A stretch of 64,000 bases of DNA from GAS188 sp963713805 (lineage in GTDB: Bacteria > Pseudomonadota > Alphaproteobacteria > Rhizobiales > Beijerinckiaceae). Below, one piece after another: positions 17,322 to 25,666 of the stretch. Location: NCBI GenBank assembly GCA_963713805.1, contig CAVQNF010000032.1, positions 7,933 through 71,932 of the forward strand, given 5' to 3'. Within the stretch, counting starts at the first letter, position 1; each line of letters opens with the position of its first letter. The position numbers and the translations under genes are program-made. Under the pieces are notes generated by a model. It was not told the DNA's origin. It saw only the letters and a program-made list of their open reading frames with translations, and did no database searches.

Positions 17322-18836
17322 ATGGTTGCCATCACCCGCAGGCTTCTGACGACGACATTCGCGGCGACCGGCGTGCAGGCTCTCTTCGGGCGAGCCTTCG
17401 CGGCCGATGCGGTGAAGTTCACCCTCGTGCTCGTCAACGACATCTACAAGATGGGCGAGGAGAAGGGCCGCGGCGGCTTCGCACGGCTCGCCGGCATCGT
17501 CGCCGCGGAGCGGGCGCGCTCCAAGAACGTGCTCGTCTTTCATGCAGGAGATACGCTTTCGCCGAGCCTGATGAGCGGCTTCGACCAGGGCGCGCATATC
17601 ATCGAGCTTCTGAACGTCTCGAAGCCGGACGTCTTCGTGCCGGGCAACCACGAATTCGACTTCGGCGAGGCCGTCTATCTGAAACGGATGGGGGAGGCGA
17701 ATTTCCCGATCTTCGCGGCAAACCTGCGCGACGGCAAAGGCGCGATGCTGCCGAGGCATCAGGACCGCGCCATTTTCGACCTCGGCGGCATCAAGGTCGG
17801 CGTGGTCGGCCTCGCGCTCGCGGCGACCAAGAAAATCTCGGCCGAAAACAGCCTCGTCTTCGAGCTCGAAATGGACACGCTCGTCGCCCAGACCAAGGCG
17901 TTGCGCGCCGAAGGGGCGGATTTCATCGTGGCTTGCACCCACACGCCGATCGACATGGACTACGAGATTGCCCGATCCGGGCTCGTCGACGTGCTGCTCA
18001 CGGGTCATGATCACGATCTGCGCATCGAATATGACGGCAAGGCCGTGATGGTCGAGAGCGGCGAGGAGGGCCAGTTCGTCACCGCGATCGATTTCGATGT
18101 CATGGTGGTCACGCAGGAGGGCAGGCGCGTCGTGAGCTGGCGTCCGCACTTCCGCCCGACGGATTCGGCCGAGGCCACGCCCGACCCGGCGGCTCTCGCG
18201 ATCGTCAAGCGTTACGAGGCGGAGCTCGCCCAGCAGCTCGACGTCGAGATCGGCAAGACCACCGTCGAGCTCGACAGCCGAACCGCGAGCGTGCGCGGCG
18301 AGGAGACCAACATGGGCGACCTGATCGCCGACGCGATCCGTGCCTCGACGGGCGCCGATGTGGCGATCACCAACGGCGGGGGCATCAGGGCGAACAAGCT
18401 TTACCCGGCGGGCAGCGCCATCACCCGCCGCGACGTCCTGACCGAGCTGCCCTTCGGCAATGCGACCGCGCTCGTCGAGATCACCGGCGCCGACATCGTC
18501 GCGGCGCTCGAGAACGGCCTGTCGCAGGTCGAGAATCGGCAGGGCCGCTTCCCGCAGGTCTCGGGCATGGTCCTCACCTATGACCCGCGCCAACCGGCGG
18601 GCTCGCGCGTCGTCTCCGTGACGATCGACGGGAAGCCCCTCGACAAGCTTGCGCGCTACAAGGTGGGCAGCAATGATTTCATGGTGAAGGGTGGAGATGG
18701 CTACGCGGCGCTGGGCAAAGGGAAGGTGCTCATCGGCGGGACGGACGGCAAGCTCCTCGCCAATGAAGTGATGGTCTATTTGAAGCGGCTCGGCGCGGTC
18801 GATCTGCGCACGCAAGGGCGCATCACCGCCCTGTGA
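17322..18836 (+). CDS. Bifunctional metallophosphatase/5'-nucleotidase (UshA-like)
   Basis: A 504-aa exported phosphoesterase. Signal peptide at residues 1-27. The calcineurin-like domain shows FHAGDTLSP, VPGNHEFDFG, ACTHTPID and LLTGHDHD. The C-terminal nucleotidase domain shows GEETNMGDLIADAIR, ITNGGGIRA and ELPFGNATALVEITG. The usual first metal motif D-x-H is here N-D-I-Y, so one metal-binding His is replaced by Tyr. Likely roles are nucleotide or phosphate salvage in the periplasm. Its stop overlaps the GTG start of ung. Confidence 0.9.
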   Translation: MVAITRRLLTTTFAATGVQALFGRAFAADAVKFTLVLVNDIYKMGEEKGRGGFARLAGIVAAERARSKNVLVFHAGDTLSPSLMSGFDQGAHIIELLNVSKPDVFVPGNHEFDFGEAVYLKRMGEANFPIFAANLRDGKGAMLPRHQDRAIFDLGGIKVGVVGLALAATKKISAENSLVFELEMDTLVAQTKALRAEGADFIVACTHTPIDMDYEIARSGLVDVLLTGHDHDLRIEYDGKAVMVESGEEGQFVTAIDFDVMVVTQEGRRVVSWRPHFRPTDSAEATPDPAALAIVKRYEAELAQQLDVEIGKTTVELDSRTASVRGEETNMGDLIADAIRASTGADVAITNGGGIRANKLYPAGSAITRRDVLTELPFGNATALVEITGADIVAALENGLSQVENRQGRFPQVSGMVLTYDPRQPAGSRVVSVTIDGKPLDKLARYKVGSNDFMVKGGDGYAALGKGKVLIGGTDGKLLANEVMVYLKRLGAVDLRTQGRITAL

Positions 18837-19574
18837 GCCGGCAAGCCGCGACCTATGGGGAGGCGTTCGAGCGCTTCCTGCGCGATGCGCGCGCCGCGGG
18901 CTGGGCGCGGCAATCGCGGCTGGTGACGGCCGCCGCCGAGGCGGTCGCGCTCGCGGATGCGGCGCGCGGGGCAGGCGAGCAGCTCCTGCCGGCGCCGGAT
19001 GACGTCTTCAACGCATTTTGCCTCACGCCTTTCGACTGCGTGCGGGTCGTGATCCTCGGCCAGGATCCCTACCCGACACCCGGCCATGCCCATGGGCTCG
19101 CCTTTTCGGTGCGGCCGGGCGTCAAGCCTCTGCCGGCGACGCTGCGCAACATCTTCAAGGAGCTTCGCCAGGATCTCCAATTGGGCCCCGAAGACGGTCC
19201 GCATCTCGCCGGCGATCTCACCTCATGGGCCGAGCACGGTGTCCTGCTGCTCAACACGGCGCTCACCGTCGAAGCCCGCAAGGCAGGCGCGCATGTGAAA
19301 TGGCCCTGGCGCGAGGCGACCCGCGAGGCGATCCTCGCCCTGTCGCGCGAGCGTCCTCGCGTCGTCTTCCTGCTCTGGGGAACTCAAGGCGCAGAGCTTC
19401 GCGCCGTTGATCGACGCGACGCGCCATCTCATCGTCGCGAGCGAACACCCCTCGCCGCTTTCGGCGCATCGCGGCTTCTTCGGCTCGAGGCCCTTTTCGA
19501 GGGCCAATGCCTGGCTCGCGGCTCACGGCGAACCCGAGGTCCCTTGGGGGTCGTTAATAGCGAGTGGCGAGTAG
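18833..19574 (+). CDS. ung: Uracil-DNA glycosylase, family 1 (frame break near C-terminus)
   Basis: Removes uracil from DNA. The catalytic block GQDPYPTPGHAHGLAFS contains the water-activating Asp, and LLNTALTVE follows. After VVFLLWGTQ the frame breaks near 19385. Removing one G restores AQSFAPLIDATRHLIVASEH and the leucine-loop block HPSPLSAHRGFFG, which holds the catalytic His, then a stop at 19572-19574. The repaired length is 246 aa, normal for the family. The break is most likely a one-base insertion error. The start GTG overlaps the upstream stop. Confidence 0.92.
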
Positions 19575-19631
19575 CGAGTAGTGAACAGCGAAGAGGCGTA
19601 ACTATTCGCTACTCGCTACTCGCTACTCGCT
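19559..19631. repeat. Heptad inverted repeat (TAGCGAG) forming a long hairpin
   Basis: The left arm AGCGAGTGGCGAGTAGCGAG... (19559 onward) pairs with the right arm ...TCGCTACTCGCTACTCGCT (to 19631), about 25 of 28 positions matching, around a short loop near 19590. Each arm is a run of 7-base units TAGCGAG / CTCGCTA. The ung stop codon lies inside the left arm. Similar heptad hairpins are scattered in many alphaproteobacterial genomes. It may serve as a terminator between convergent genes. Confidence 0.75.
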
Positions 19632-19645
19632 CTTTCACCCTCACT

Positions 19646-19969
19646 TCAATCTCGGTTGGAATAGCCGATCGGGGGTTTCGGCTTTCGGCCCAAGAGCAAG
19701 AGAAGGACACCGATCACGGTCGCCACCACGAAGAAGGGCGTGGCGAGCGCGCGCGTCATCAACGGGTCCCAGAGAAGGTCGGGAAGCCTCAGCTTGGCGC
19801 TCTTTTCCCAGCCCGCATAGGCGCGCGGCAGCACCGCGTCGAGGGCGGTCCCGAACGGCAGGAAAGACCACTCGTTGTTCGCGAGGTAGCGCGCGCCGTC
19901 GACCACGAAGGCGATGAAGCCGAGCGCCAAGCCGAGATAGCCGATGCCGCGAAGGAGCGCGCGAAACAT
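19646..19969 (-). CDS. Small membrane protein, function unknown
   Basis: A 107-aa protein with two predicted membrane helices, about residues 7-27 (IGYLGLALGFIAFVVDGARYL) and 78-95 (TPFFVVATVIGVLLLLLG), joined by a loop containing PRAYAGWEKSAKLRLPDLLWDPL. The C-terminus is basic (GRKPKPP). It lies between ung and the LpoA-like lipoprotein gene, convergent with ung across the heptad hairpin. No known function recognised; similar small proteins occur in Hyphomicrobiales. Confidence 0.75.
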   Translation of the reverse strand: MFRALLRGIGYLGLALGFIAFVVDGARYLANNEWSFLPFGTALDAVLPRAYAGWEKSAKLRLPDLLWDPLMTRALATPFFVVATVIGVLLLLLGRKPKPPIGYSNRD

Positions 19970-20024
19970 GATCGACCGGTCTCCTCAAGCGCTCGCCGCA
20001 AGAGCCGCGCCTCGCCGCGAGGCT

Positions 20025-21212
20025 TCAGCTCCCCGCGAAGGATTTCGGCGCCGGGCTCACCACGACGGCTGCGCCGTTGCGCATTTCGAGCACGGCGAGG
20101 CCGCGGTCGCTCGTGCCATCGGGGTGGAAACGGAAAAGACCGTCCGCGCCGGCGAAGCCCGAAGGATTGGTCAGCACGGATTCCGAGAAGCGCTGCGAAC
20201 CTTGGGTGCGCACCAGCGCCGCGGCGAGCGACAGCGCATCATAGGAGAGCGTCGCGATCCGGCTCGGCTCCGAGCTGAAGCGGGCCCGATACCGCTGCGC
20301 GAAGGCAGCAAATCCCGAAGTTTCGGGTGCCGGGAACCAGGCGCCCTGCAACTGCGGCAAACGGAACAGCTTCGGATCGTTCCACTGCCCCGTGCCGATG
20401 AGCTTGATGCGCTTCAAATCCACGCCGCTGGTCACAAGCGCCTCGAGGATGCCGGGCAGCGTATCGGCGCCGTCAGGGAGGAACAGCACATCGGCCGCCT
20501 GCAAGCTCGGAGCCAGGCGCTTGACCGTGTCGAGCATCTGGTTGTGATCGGGCCCATAGTGCTCGAGAGCGACGGCACGTCCTCCCGTTCGCGAAACCGC
20601 TTCCTGAAAAGCGCCGCCGGTGACTTGGCCATAGGCGGTGTCCGGGACGAGGGCCGCGAAGGAACGCTTGCCTTGGGTCGAGGCGAAGCTCACGACGCGC
20701 TGGACCTCGCTGCCGGGCATGAAGCTCAACAAATAAACGCCGCGCGAGGCGACGCTCGCGTCCGTCGAGAAGGCGATGATCGGCCGGCCGGCCGGCCGGG
20801 CGACGGCCGCGGCCGCCTGGACATTGCTGGCGTTGAGCGGGCCGACGATGAGCTCGGCGCCTTCCCCGATCGCCTCCTGCGTGGCGGCGGTCGCTCCCTC
20901 GGGAGTGCCGCGATCGTCCTTGACGATGAGCTGGACATTCGGCGAGTTTGCCTCGGCGATCGCGAGCTCGCCGGCATTCTTGAGCGAATTCGCCGCGATC
21001 GCGGTCTGGCCTCCGGCGCTCAGCGGCAAGATGAGGGCGATCTTGACGCCTCCCGCATTGCCCACCGAGGGCACCGCCGGCGTCTGCTCGAAACCGGGGA
21101 GGCCGCCACCCGAGCAGGCCGCGACGAGGAGCGCCAAACCGCCGGCGAGCGCCAGCCGGCGCGGGGAGCGAAGGAATTTGAAGGGCATTGCTTCCGTCAT
21201 CGAATCGCTCAT
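20025..21212 (-). CDS. Penicillin-binding protein activator (LpoA-like) lipoprotein
   Basis: Outer-membrane lipoprotein of about 395 aa. The lipobox is ALLVAACS near residue 32. The rest is a periplasmic-binding-protein fold (KIALILPLSAGG, LIVGPLNASNVQAAA, FLPDGADTLPGILEAL, GTGQWNDPKLFRL), as in the LpoA family that stimulates PBP1A. I take the start MSDSMTEAM at 21212, with GGAGCC upstream. A longer open frame from 21266 is less likely. It is divergent from rsmI, the arrangement commonly seen for lpoA and rsmI. Confidence 0.87.
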   Translation of the reverse strand: MSDSMTEAMPFKFLRSPRRLALAGGLALLVAACSGGGLPGFEQTPAVPSVGNAGGVKIALILPLSAGGQTAIAANSLKNAGELAIAEANSPNVQLIVKDDRGTPEGATAATQEAIGEGAELIVGPLNASNVQAAAAVARPAGRPIIAFSTDASVASRGVYLLSFMPGSEVQRVVSFASTQGKRSFAALVPDTAYGQVTGGAFQEAVSRTGGRAVALEHYGPDHNQMLDTVKRLAPSLQAADVLFLPDGADTLPGILEALVTSGVDLKRIKLIGTGQWNDPKLFRLPQLQGAWFPAPETSGFAAFAQRYRARFSSEPSRIATLSYDALSLAAALVRTQGSQRFSESVLTNPSGFAGADGLFRFHPDGTSDRGLAVLEMRNGAAVVVSPAPKSFAGS

Positions 21213-21489
21213 GGCTCCTCGGCTCCCCGCCCGCTCATACCCCAACATATCGGCACCGCACCACATTTACCTTTACGTTCCCTTCAGGGGAATTCTTATG
21301 CGCGCCGGGAGGGCGGGCGCAACATCATTCCTTCCATGGCCATATTGTGTCGGGAACTCGCCCGGCGTCGGGAGCTCCCGATTTCGCGCCAGCCGCGTCC
21401 TCCAAGGCCGATCTCGCGCGCCATCGCTATCCGCATCATGCGAAACGCCGTAAGGGAGGGACGGAAGTCGTGAAGCGCCGGAGCCAGAA

Positions 21490-22458
21490 TTGCCGAACCG
21501 GGATTTGCCGGAGGTTGATTCGCCGGAGGTCGATTCGCCGGAAGCTCTTTCGCGCGAAGCCGCCTCGCGGCGCGCCGTCGCGCCTTTCTTGCCGCGCCTT
21601 CCCGCCGCCACCCTTGCGGCGGGGCTTCATATCGTCGCCACGCCCATCGGCAATCTGCGCGATGTGACGTTGCGCGGGCTCGCGACGCTCGGCGCGGCGG
21701 ATGTCGTGCTCGCCGAGGATACGCGCGTCACGAGGCGTCTCTTCGCCCATTACGGCATCTCGACGCCGCTCGAAGCCTATCACGAGCATAATGCCGAGCG
21801 CGTTCGTCCGGCGATCCTCGCAAGGCTCAGGCAAGGCGCGAGGATCGCGCTTGTCTCGGACGCCGGCACGCCGCTCATCTCGGACCCCGGTTTCAAGCTG
21901 GTCGAGGCGGCGCTGGCGGAGGGCCTGAAGGTGACCGGCCTGCCCGGCCCATCATCCGTGCTCGCCGCGCTGATGATCGCGGGGCTTCCGACCGATCGCT
22001 TCTTTTTCGAAGGCTTCCTCCCGCAAAGAGAGGCCGCGCGACGCGCGCGCCTTGCGCAACTCGCCGCCATCCCGGGCACGCTGGTGATCTTCGAAGCGCC
22101 CCGGCGGCTCGCCGCCATGCTCGCCGACGCCGCGGCCGTGCTGGGTGAACGAAAAACCGCGGTCGCGCGCGAATTGACCAAGTTCTTCGAGGAGGTGCGG
22201 CGCGGCACGCTCGCCGAGCTCGCGAGCGCCTATGCGCAAGAGGTGCCGCCCAAGGGCGAGGTCGTGGTGGTGATCGGCGCGCCGCGCGGCAACGAGAGCC
22301 CGGTGAAAAAGATGGAAAATCTCGACGAGCGCCTCGCGAAGGCGCTCGAAGGGCATTCGCTCAAGGAGGCGGTGGGTCGCGTCGCGGCCGACACCGGCCT
22401 GCCGCGCCGCGAGGTCTATGCCCGCGCGCTCGAGCTGACGCGAAGGCGCGAGCGGTGA
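21490..22458 (+). CDS. rsmI: 16S rRNA (cytidine-2'-O)-methyltransferase
   Basis: A 322-aa SAM enzyme that methylates the ribose of C1402 in 16S rRNA. Landmarks are HIVATPIGNLRDVTLR, VVLAEDTRVTRRLFAHYGI, ALVSDAGTPLISDPG, LPGPSSVLAALMIAGLPTDRF and FEAPRRLAAML. It is about 30 residues longer than typical because of an acidic, repetitive N-terminus (PEVDSPEVDSPEALSREA). The start is TTG at 21490. It overlaps yraN by four bases. Confidence 0.95.
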   Translation: MPNRDLPEVDSPEVDSPEALSREAASRRAVAPFLPRLPAATLAAGLHIVATPIGNLRDVTLRGLATLGAADVVLAEDTRVTRRLFAHYGISTPLEAYHEHNAERVRPAILARLRQGARIALVSDAGTPLISDPGFKLVEAALAEGLKVTGLPGPSSVLAALMIAGLPTDRFFFEGFLPQREAARRARLAQLAAIPGTLVIFEAPRRLAAMLADAAAVLGERKTAVARELTKFFEEVRRGTLAELASAYAQEVPPKGEVVVVIGAPRGNESPVKKMENLDERLAKALEGHSLKEAVGRVAADTGLPRREVYARALELTRRRER

Positions 22459-22844
22459 GCGGCCTGGCTTCGCGGTCGGATCGCCGCAGGCGCGCCTGGA
22501 AACGCGGCTTTCGCGCGGAGACGACGGCGCTCGTCTTTCTCATGCTCAAGGGCTATCGCCCGCTGGCGCGCCGTTACGGCGGCAAGGGCGGCGAGATCGA
22601 CCTCATCATGCGGCGCGGTCGCGCCATCGCCTTCGTCGAGGTGAAGGCGCGCGACGCGCTCGAGGCCGCGCTCGAGGCGATCGGGCCCGGCAAGCGCCGC
22701 GTCTTCAGCCGCGCCGTCGCGCATTGGCTCACGCGCAATCCTTGGGCCGTGGCCTTCGATTTGCGTGCCGATGCCGTGCTGGTCGCGCCCCGTCGGCTGC
22801 CGCGCCATATCGTGGCGGCGTTCGAGCTCGAGATCGGCGCCTGA
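22455..22844 (+). CDS. YraN family (UPF0102) endonuclease-like protein
   Basis: A 129-aa protein of the restriction-endonuclease-like fold. The conserved core GGKGGEIDLIMRRGRAIAFVEVKAR (positions about 42-66) carries the E-x-D and E-V-K catalytic-type residues. Its biochemical role is unproven in the family; a Holliday-junction or structure-specific nuclease is suggested by fold. GTG start overlaps the rsmI stop, the usual rsmI-yraN coupling. Confidence 0.93.
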   Translation: MSGLASRSDRRRRAWKRGFRAETTALVFLMLKGYRPLARRYGGKGGEIDLIMRRGRAIAFVEVKARDALEAALEAIGPGKRRVFSRAVAHWLTRNPWAVAFDLRADAVLVAPRRLPRHIVAAFELEIGA

Positions 22845-22894
22845 GCCCGAGACGGCGCGTCGGTGAAGCCTCTTGAGCGCATACGGCGCTAGGG

Positions 22895-22937
22895 GTCCGG
22901 CCCCGACAAATGCTTCCCATTTGTCGGAACAGGCCCG
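22895..22937. terminator. Stem-loop after yraN, between convergent genes
   Basis: A perfect 10-bp inner stem CCGACAAATG / CATTTGTCGG (22903-22912 and 22918-22927) with loop CTTCC is flanked by an imperfect outer stem GGTCCGGCC / GGCCCGACC. It lies between the 3' ends of yraN and the RidA gene, so it could stop transcription from either side. It has no clear U-tract. Confidence 0.5.
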
Positions 22938-23004
22938 ACCACAACATTATTAAGTCGTGGATAGATTTTTTGCCGACGGATGGTTCCATCCGCGAATTGC
23001 TCCG

Positions 23005-23463
23005 CTAGGGGAGCACCCGCATCACCATCTCGATCTCGACCGTGATGTTCTCCGGCAGCGATCCCATGCCGACCGCGGAGCGTGCGTGGCGGCCGTTGTC
23101 GCCGAGCACGGCGACGAACAGATCGGAGCAACCGTTGATCACTTGCGGCCCTTGGGTGAATTCGGGGACCGCATTCACCATGCCGAGCATTTTCACCATC
23201 TCGACCTTGTCGAGCGAGCCGGCCGCGGCCTTGGCGGCCGAAAGCAGGCCCAAGCCGACGAGCTTGGCATGCTCATAGGCCTGCTCCACCGTCACGTCGC
23301 GCCCGACCTTGCCTGTCGCGAAGGAGCCGTCCGGATAGCGTGGCCCCTGGCCCGAAAGGAAAACGAGCTCGCCCACCCGCTTGAACGAGACGTAATTCGC
23401 CAAGGGCTTCGGCGTCGCCGGCAGGGCGAGGCCCATCGCCTTCAATTTGTCTTCCGCGCTCAT
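23005..23463 (-). CDS. RidA family protein
   Basis: A 152-aa member of the RidA/YjgF/Rid superfamily. The sequence begins MSAEDKLKAMGLALP and contains LVFLSGQGPRYPDGS, EMVKMLGMVNAVPEFTQGPQVINGCSDLFVAVLG and ARSAVGMGSLPENITVEIEMV. The canonical RidA Arg (in CRVQV or similar) is not seen; the pocket is Rid-like but of another subgroup, so imine hydrolysis is uncertain. Start overlaps the amidohydrolase stop as ATGA. Confidence 0.88.
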   Translation of the reverse strand: MSAEDKLKAMGLALPATPKPLANYVSFKRVGELVFLSGQGPRYPDGSFATGKVGRDVTVEQAYEHAKLVGLGLLSAAKAAAGSLDKVEMVKMLGMVNAVPEFTQGPQVINGCSDLFVAVLGDNGRHARSAVGMGSLPENITVEIEMVMRVLP

Positions 23464-24629
23464 GCGTCGATCCTCCTGAACTTGTTGCTCCGTTTGGGGT
23501 GCCACCATTTGCCGGCGATCACGACGCCTTGCGAGAGAATGCGCCTGTCGCCCGTCATATGCTCGCCGGTGACGTCCACATAATCGAACTTGCCCTCCTT
23601 GATCGACAGCACCGTGGCATCGCCGACGCAGCCTGCCTTCAGCGATCCGAGCTCCGGGCGCTTCAACGCCATCGCGGCATTCACGGTCGAGGCCGCGATC
23701 ACGCGCTCGAGCGGCATGCCGAGGCAGAGGAATTTCGACAGCGTCGTCACCTGATCGAAGGCAGGCCCGTTGATGCACAGCGTGTGCACGTCGGACGAGA
23801 TGGTGTCGGGCTCGAAGCCGTTGGCCAGCATGGCGCGCGCCGTCTTGAAGGCAAACGAGCCCTTGCCGTGGCCGATGTCGAAGAGCACGCCGCGCTTCCT
23901 CGCCGCGATGACCTCGGGCTTCACCGTGCCTTGCGCGGTCGCGGCCGAATTCGGGAAGGGGCGGAAAGCGTGGGTCAGCACGTCGCCCGGCCGCAGGCGC
24001 GAGATGACATGCTCGTAGCTCGGCGGGGGATGGTCGATATGGGCCATCAGCGGCATGCCGGTTTCGTCGGCGACCTGGAGCGCGATGTCGAGCGCCGCCG
24101 CGCCTTGCGTTCCCGAGGCGTGCCGGCCGACGCGCACCTTGATGCCGACGACGACGTCGCGGTTCTTGTCCGCGACCTCGACGGCCTCGACCGGTGCCAT
24201 CAGCCGGATCTCCTCGCTCTCGCCCACCATGATGGTGTTCGAGAACGCGTAGATGCCGGCGAAGGACACGTGCAGATAGGCGAGGATGCGCACCGCGGAA
24301 GGCTCGATCACATGCTTTCGAAAGCCGTGGAAATTGCCTGGCCCCGCGCTGCCGGTGTCGACCGCGGTGGTCACGCCGGAAGTCCGGCAGAAGTCCTCGG
24401 CGTCGATGCCGAGCGAGGTGCCGCCCCAATACACATGGGTGTGCAGGTCGATGAGGCCGGGCGTGACGATATGGCCGGACACATCGCGGACATCCGTGTC
24501 GCCGCCCGCCTCGAGATGGGCGCCTACCGCCGCGACCTTGCCGTCGGTGAAGGCGACATCCATCACGGCGTCGATTTTCTGCGACGGGTCGATGACGCGC
24601 CCGCCGCGCAAGATGAGATTGGGGGTCAT
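23460..24629 (-). CDS. Amidohydrolase/deacetylase family metallohydrolase
   Basis: A 389-aa TIM-barrel amidohydrolase of the dihydroorotase/D-aminoacylase type. The first metal motif is GLIDLHTHVYWG. The candidate bridging lysine is in GIKVRVGRHASG. Metal histidines are in MAHIDHPPP and LTHAFRP, and the catalytic Asp is in SSDVHTLCIN. It is translationally coupled to a RidA-family gene, which suggests the hydrolase forms an N-substituted or enamine/imine product that the Rid protein handles. The substrate is unknown. Confidence 0.88.
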   Translation of the reverse strand: MTPNLILRGGRVIDPSQKIDAVMDVAFTDGKVAAVGAHLEAGGDTDVRDVSGHIVTPGLIDLHTHVYWGGTSLGIDAEDFCRTSGVTTAVDTGSAGPGNFHGFRKHVIEPSAVRILAYLHVSFAGIYAFSNTIMVGESEEIRLMAPVEAVEVADKNRDVVVGIKVRVGRHASGTQGAAALDIALQVADETGMPLMAHIDHPPPSYEHVISRLRPGDVLTHAFRPFPNSAATAQGTVKPEVIAARKRGVLFDIGHGKGSFAFKTARAMLANGFEPDTISSDVHTLCINGPAFDQVTTLSKFLCLGMPLERVIAASTVNAAMALKRPELGSLKAGCVGDATVLSIKEGKFDYVDVTGEHMTGDRRILSQGVVIAGKWWHPKRSNKFRRIDA

Positions 24630-24732
24630 GGAAACCTGAAAAGCTCAAGGGTGGCTGGTTGAGTGGCGCGGCAGGATAGCCAGCTTGCGCTCACGCACAA
24701 GAGCAGATCGGCTTGGCAGATCGCTATGAAAA

Positions 24733-24832
24733 CGGGGACATGTTACTTTTACCCTATTTTCGACGCGCCAGCCGAAGGCCGACTGGAGTTTTCCCGAGCA
24801 TGGGAAAATAGGGAATTAACAAATTGTCCTCG
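24733..24832. repeat. REP-like imperfect palindrome (about 100 bp)
   Basis: The left arm CGGGGACATGTTACTTTTAC... (24733-24761) and the right arm ...GGGAATTAACAAATTGTCC (24802-24832) are imperfect inverted copies sharing CG-GGACA and CCTATTTTC. Inside are a perfect 7-bp stem TTTTCCC / GGGAAAA (24789-24808) and a near palindrome CCAGCCGAAGGCCGACTGG. The GGGGACATGTTACTTTT end resembles sequences associated with REP-type (RAYT) elements. No transposase gene is present nearby. Confidence 0.6.
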
Positions 24833-24856
24833 AAAAAAGCGAAAAAGAGAGCCGCC

Positions 24857-25666
24857 TCAAATCCCCGCGTACCATTCGTAGCCACGGTCTTCCCAATAAC
24901 CGCCGCTGCCGCCGTGCAGACCGGCGAAGCTGCGCACCAGCTCGATGCGCATGATGTATTTCGCCATCTTGTAGCCGAGCTGGCGCTCGAGCCGCAGGCG
25001 CAGCGGCGCGCCATGGGCGATGTCGAGCGTCTTGCCGTTCATGTCGTAGGCCAGGATGGTTTGCGGGTGGGCGGCGTCGACGAGATCGATGCTCTCGTAA
25101 TAGCGGATCGATTCGGGGTCCTGCTCGAGGCTGCCGTCGTTCAAGGTGTCGGCGCAGTGGAACACGACGTAGCGCGCCTCGCCCTTGACGCCGGCGCGCG
25201 CCAGGATCTCGGCGAGCGGCACGCCGGTCCATTTGCCGATGCAGCTCCAGCCTTCGACGCAATCATGGCGCGTGATCTGGGTGCGCGAAGGCAGCGCCCG
25301 CAGATCGGCGAGGGAAAGCGCGAGCTCATGCTCGACGAGGCCGTCGACCTTGAGCCGCCACGCGGCGAATTCATTGTCGGCGAGGTCGAGATATTCGTCG
25401 TCCTGCGGGTCCGTCGAACCATTGGCGCGAAACTCGGGCGAGATGTCGGCCTCGCCGTATTCGCGGGCGAGACGGTCCCTGCCGAGGAGGAGACGCTGGA
25501 CGCGGTAGGTGAGCGTGCTCGCCGCGCCGAGCAGCGAGCGCACGCGCGGCTCGCCCGACAAGCGGTCGCAGCCTGAAAGCGCAAGCCCGCCGAGCGCGGC
25601 CAAGCCCGCGAGCAAGCCCCGACGATGAGGACGTTCGATCGGCATGCTTTTCCTGTCGCCCATCAT
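24857..25666 (-). CDS. Molybdopterin-dependent oxidoreductase, sulfite-oxidase/MsrP-like fold
   Basis: A 269-aa periplasmic protein. N-terminus RPHRRGLLAGLAALGG then LSGC suggests a Tat-type leader with lipobox. The Moco-binding Cys is in TRHDCVEGWSCIGKW. Other fold residues are HCADTLNDG and AHGAPLRLRLERQLGYK. The gene starts within the stop of the upstream cytochrome b gene (ATGA). The pair resembles MsrPQ in design, but the membrane subunit is a b561-type cytochrome rather than MsrQ. Substrate unknown (sulfite, sulfoxide or similar). Confidence 0.9.
   Translation of the reverse strand: MMGDRKSMPIERPHRRGLLAGLAALGGLALSGCDRLSGEPRVRSLLGAASTLTYRVQRLLLGRDRLAREYGEADISPEFRANGSTDPQDDEYLDLADNEFAAWRLKVDGLVEHELALSLADLRALPSRTQITRHDCVEGWSCIGKWTGVPLAEILARAGVKGEARYVVFHCADTLNDGSLEQDPESIRYYESIDLVDAAHPQTILAYDMNGKTLDIAHGAPLRLRLERQLGYKMAKYIMRIELVRSFAGLHGGSGGYWEDRGYEWYAGI

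Noticed and set aside
22977..22992. CGGATGGTTCCATCCG short palindrome
   Set aside because: Short and isolated, just beyond the RidA stop; likely chance.
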